Origin: an uncultured Clostridia bacterium
GTDB taxonomy: Bacteria > Bacillota > Clostridia > UBA1381
Length of the DNA stretch: 64,000 nt
Assembly (NCBI GenBank): GCA_934489015.1
Contig: CAKSSN010000002.1
Coordinates: 62,001 to 126,000, forward strand
Direction: 5' to 3'
This document shows, one piece after another, positions 61,966-64,000 of the stretch (the first letter of the stretch is position 1; every line of letters starts with the position of its first letter). The notes beneath the pieces were generated by a model, which saw only the letters and a program-made list of their open reading frames with translations, was not told where the DNA came from and ran no database searches. The position numbers were made by a program, and so were the translations under genes.

Positions 61966-62008
61966 AAAAAAGCGGAAAAGCGAGCAGCCTAAAAACTCGG
62001 CTGTTCGC
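61966..62008 (-). terminator. Terminator of ftsK
   Basis: GCGAACAGCC pairs with GGCTGCTCGC (one G-T) on the minus strand, followed by TTTTCCGCTTTTTT. Confidence 0.85.
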
Positions 62009-62022
62009 ATTATCCATAAAAT

Positions 62023-64000
62023 TTACATTTCCAAATCGGCATGACTTATATAAACCTGACGCGGCTTTGAGCCGTTTGCCGGGCCAATAACTCCGCGCTC
62101 TTCCATCTGATCTATAATTCGTCCGGCTCTTGAATAGCCTACTTTAAGCTTTCGCTGAATCATAGCTGTTGAAATCTGCCCCAGCTCCACCGCGAGCTCT
62201 ATAGCCTGCGGCAGATATTCGTCACCGTCATCATCCTCATCAGGCGTTACGCCGTTTTCTCCCGACGAAACTCTTTCAATATGCTCCTCTAAATCCTCAC
62301 TGTAATGCGCGTCCTCATTCTGCGCCTTTAAAAAGTCGAGAAGCCGCTCTATTTCATCGTCGGACACAAAAGCGCCCTGAACTCTCAGCGGCGATCTTGA
62401 CCCCTGCGGTGCATAAAGCATATCGCCCTTTCCGAGAAGCTTATCCGCTCCGCCGCGATCTATAATCGTTCGGCTGTCGACCTGACTTGCAACGGCAAAG
62501 GCTATTCTTGACGGAATATTTGCTTTTATAAGACCCGTTATAACGTCAACGGTCGGACGCTGAGTTGCAACAATAAGGTGTATACCTGCCGCACGCGCGA
62601 GCTGTGCCAGACGGCATATGTAATCCTCTACTTCTTTTGCCGCAACCATCATAAGATCGGCAAGCTCGTCTATTATAATTACAATCTGCGGCAGCTTGTC
62701 CGTGCCGTTTTTCTCCATAAGATGATTATAGCCCTCAAGATTTTTAACATAATTCTGCGCAAAAACGTCATATCTGCGCATCATCTCCGAAACAGCCCAG
62801 TTAAGCGCACCTGCCGCCTTTTTCGGATCGGTAACAACCGGAATAAGCAAGTGCGGAATACCGTTATATACACCGAGCTCAACAACCTTAGGGTCAACCA
62901 TTATCAGCTTAACCTCATCGGGAGACGCTTTGTATAAAAGGCTTGTTATTATAGTATTTATGCACACACTCTTACCGGAGCCTGTTGAGCCCGCAATAAG
63001 AATATGCGGCATTTTTGCAATATCGCCGATAACAACCCTGCCGCCGATGTCGCGGCCGAGAGCAATTGTAAGCTTTGATTTTGATTTTTTAAATTCCTCC
63101 GACTCCAAAAGCTCGCGCGCTGAAACGGACGAGGTTTCGCGGTTAGGCACCTCAATTCCGACAGCTGCCTTTCCCGGCACCGCCGCAACGAGCACCGTCG
63201 GCACTGCAAGATTAAGCGCAAGGTCGTCCGCAAGTCCGACTATTTTACTAAGCTTAACGCCGGTGCTCGGCTGTATTTCATAGCGCGTTACGGCAGGGCC
63301 CTGAGTAACCTGCAAAAGCTTTGCCTTTACGTTGAAGTTTTCCAGTATGGAAATAAGCTTGTTGGACGTTTCATACATCTGCTGCCTTGAATCGCCGCCG
63401 CCCGATTTTACCGGGTTTAAAAGGTCACATGACGGGTATATGTACTCGCGCTTTTCAACCGTCATGGAATTGTCTATCTCCTTTGCAACGGCCGCCTGCT
63501 CCTCCTCTGTCAGCTTCTTCTCCCTCTTCTTGTTTTCTCCGTTTGATGCCGCTTCCATGTGAGCGTTTATGTCGGCAGGCTTTTCCTCAATTTTTTCTTC
63601 AATTAATTCTTCATCAGCTTCTGCCGCAGCTGTATTTTCGCTTGGAACTTGCTTTTCCTCTTCGCCGAATATATCGCTGAAAACCTCGTCAATACCGTTG
63701 TCGTCATACTGCTCCGGCTGCTCCTTCACCTCAGCCTGCTTAGGCGCTTTCTTTTCCTCTGTTCTCTTTTTCTTCGGCTCTTCCCTCTTTTTATCCTTAT
63801 TATCATCCATAAAGCTTCTCGCTTCGGCCAAAAGCTCCGCACCGTCCATTGAATACGTCTGCGTCAGCTTTTTAGTCTTTTCTTTTGAACGGTTATATGC
63901 GTTTTCATAATCGCGGCGGCTGTCAATTTCCTTTGCCGACTCGCGAAACGCGCCGAAAATCCCCGTTGCTCCTCCGGCAATTGCGCTGAATATGCTATGT
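62023..64000 (-). CDS. ftsK: DNA translocase FtsK/SpoIIIE, 5' end outside the window
   Basis: The frame is open to the window edge, so the true start and N-terminal membrane helices lie outside. A charged linker (Lys/Glu-rich) precedes the motor. Walker A is 'AGSTGSGKSVCINTI', Walker B 'VIIIDELADLMM', and the C-terminal winged-helix gamma domain ('GYSRAGRIIDQMEERGVIGP') is complete. The protein pumps DNA through the division or sporulation septum. FtsK and SpoIIIE cannot be told apart from this part. Confidence 0.94.
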   Translation of the reverse strand, partial: HSIFSAIAGGATGIFGAFRESAKEIDSRRDYENAYNRSKEKTKKLTQTYSMDGAELLAEARSFMDDNKDKKREEPKKKRTEEKKAPKQAEVKEQPEQYDDNGIDEVFSDIFGEEEKQVPSENTAAAEADEELIEEKIEEKPADINAHMEAASNGENKKREKKLTEEEQAAVAKEIDNSMTVEKREYIYPSCDLLNPVKSGGGDSRQQMYETSNKLISILENFNVKAKLLQVTQGPAVTRYEIQPSTGVKLSKIVGLADDLALNLAVPTVLVAAVPGKAAVGIEVPNRETSSVSARELLESEEFKKSKSKLTIALGRDIGGRVVIGDIAKMPHILIAGSTGSGKSVCINTIITSLLYKASPDEVKLIMVDPKVVELGVYNGIPHLLIPVVTDPKKAAGALNWAVSEMMRRYDVFAQNYVKNLEGYNHLMEKNGTDKLPQIVIIIDELADLMMVAAKEVEDYICRLAQLARAAGIHLIVATQRPTVDVITGLIKANIPSRIAFAVASQVDSRTIIDRGGADKLLGKGDMLYAPQGSRSPLRVQGAFVSDDEIERLLDFLKAQNEDAHYSEDLEEHIERVSSGENGVTPDEDDDGDEYLPQAIELAVELGQISTAMIQRKLKVGYSRAGRIIDQMEERGVIGPANGSKPRQVYISHADLEM

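Noticed and set aside
61643..62017. Minus-strand frame of 124 codons across the leader of the SLH protein
   Set aside because: It covers the ftsK terminator and the start of the SLH gene in another frame and encodes nothing recognisable.
61810..62020. Classic cobalamin riboswitch in front of the ECF/DUF4430 operon
   Set aside because: I looked for the B12 box and the usual GC-rich core and found only weak partial resemblance (CCGC...CU.UGA), not enough for a call.

Overview
The window is chromosomal DNA of a spore-forming, low-to-moderate-GC Firmicute, most likely a gut-type Clostridia (Oscillospiraceae/Ruminococcaceae-like). This rests on sporulation genes (spmA/spmB, spoVAC), IreB, RbgA, an SLH-anchored surface protein, ECF-type vitamin transport, clostridial DUF families, Gram-positive A/G-rich ribosome binding sites and TTGACA/TATAAT promoters. 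No rRNA, tRNA, CRISPR array or complete mobile element was seen. The taxonomic placement is inference.

Layout. 1-6704 (+): histidine operon, end of hisG then hisD-C-B-H-A-F-IE-K. 6916-8048 (-): spmB/spmA. 8222-10799 (+): ireB, lepB, rbgA and an FMN reductase. 10803-12920: an unstable patch with a SLOG-fold gene, three small XRE-type regulators and decayed copies of both, each regulator unit ending in the same hairpin. 12921-16122 (-): copper module csoR-copA-copZ. 16237-17486 (-): two uncharacterised genes behind a promoter that looks like a copy of the csoR promoter. 17632-19654 (-): pyrE-pyrB-pyrI. 19721-31316 (-): purine operon purE-C-F*-M-N-O-H-D-L, led by a ZTP riboswitch. 31623-38944 (-): rho, cvpA-like, DUF5711, truA, a second canonical purF, an M14 peptidase and spoVAC. 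39088-42863 (+): DUF5685, a J-domain protein, a membrane protein, DUF1385 and prmC. 43064-49026 (-): a 1443-residue secreted protein and a coiled-coil/zinc-ribbon pair. 49246-53792 (+): a four-gene Gld-type ABC system. 53904-55576: an AraC regulator facing a nucleoside hydrolase. 55674-61806 (-): an ECF transporter whose two ATPases and S-like membrane domain are one protein, with T component, DUF4430 lipid-face protein and SLH-anchored alpha/alpha-barrel protein. 62023-end (-): ftsK/spoIIIE, cut by the window edge.

How the genes work together. The his genes cover the route from PRPP-ATP to histidinol oxidation, including a PHP-type histidinol phosphatase. The pur block covers nearly all of IMP synthesis (purB and purK are absent here), and pyrE/B/I add UMP-pathway steps directly downstream. 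The ZTP riboswitch, whose terminator shares bases with the aptamer, should raise purE expression when ZTP signals folate or 10-formyl-THF shortage. The operon PurF homologue lacks the N-terminal glutaminase cysteine, while an intact PurF sits 6 kb upstream in its own transcription unit.

The most interesting region is 55674-61930. A DUF4430 domain (related to the transcobalamin/intrinsic-factor beta domain) and a separate squalene-cyclase-fold alpha/alpha barrel (the fold of the intrinsic-factor alpha domain) are encoded beside an ECF importer. Together they look like a split, surface-anchored counterpart of animal cobalamin-binding proteins coupled to an importer, behind a leader RNA predicted to form a pseudoknot next to the ribosome binding site. 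The ligand assignment is inference from fold and context.
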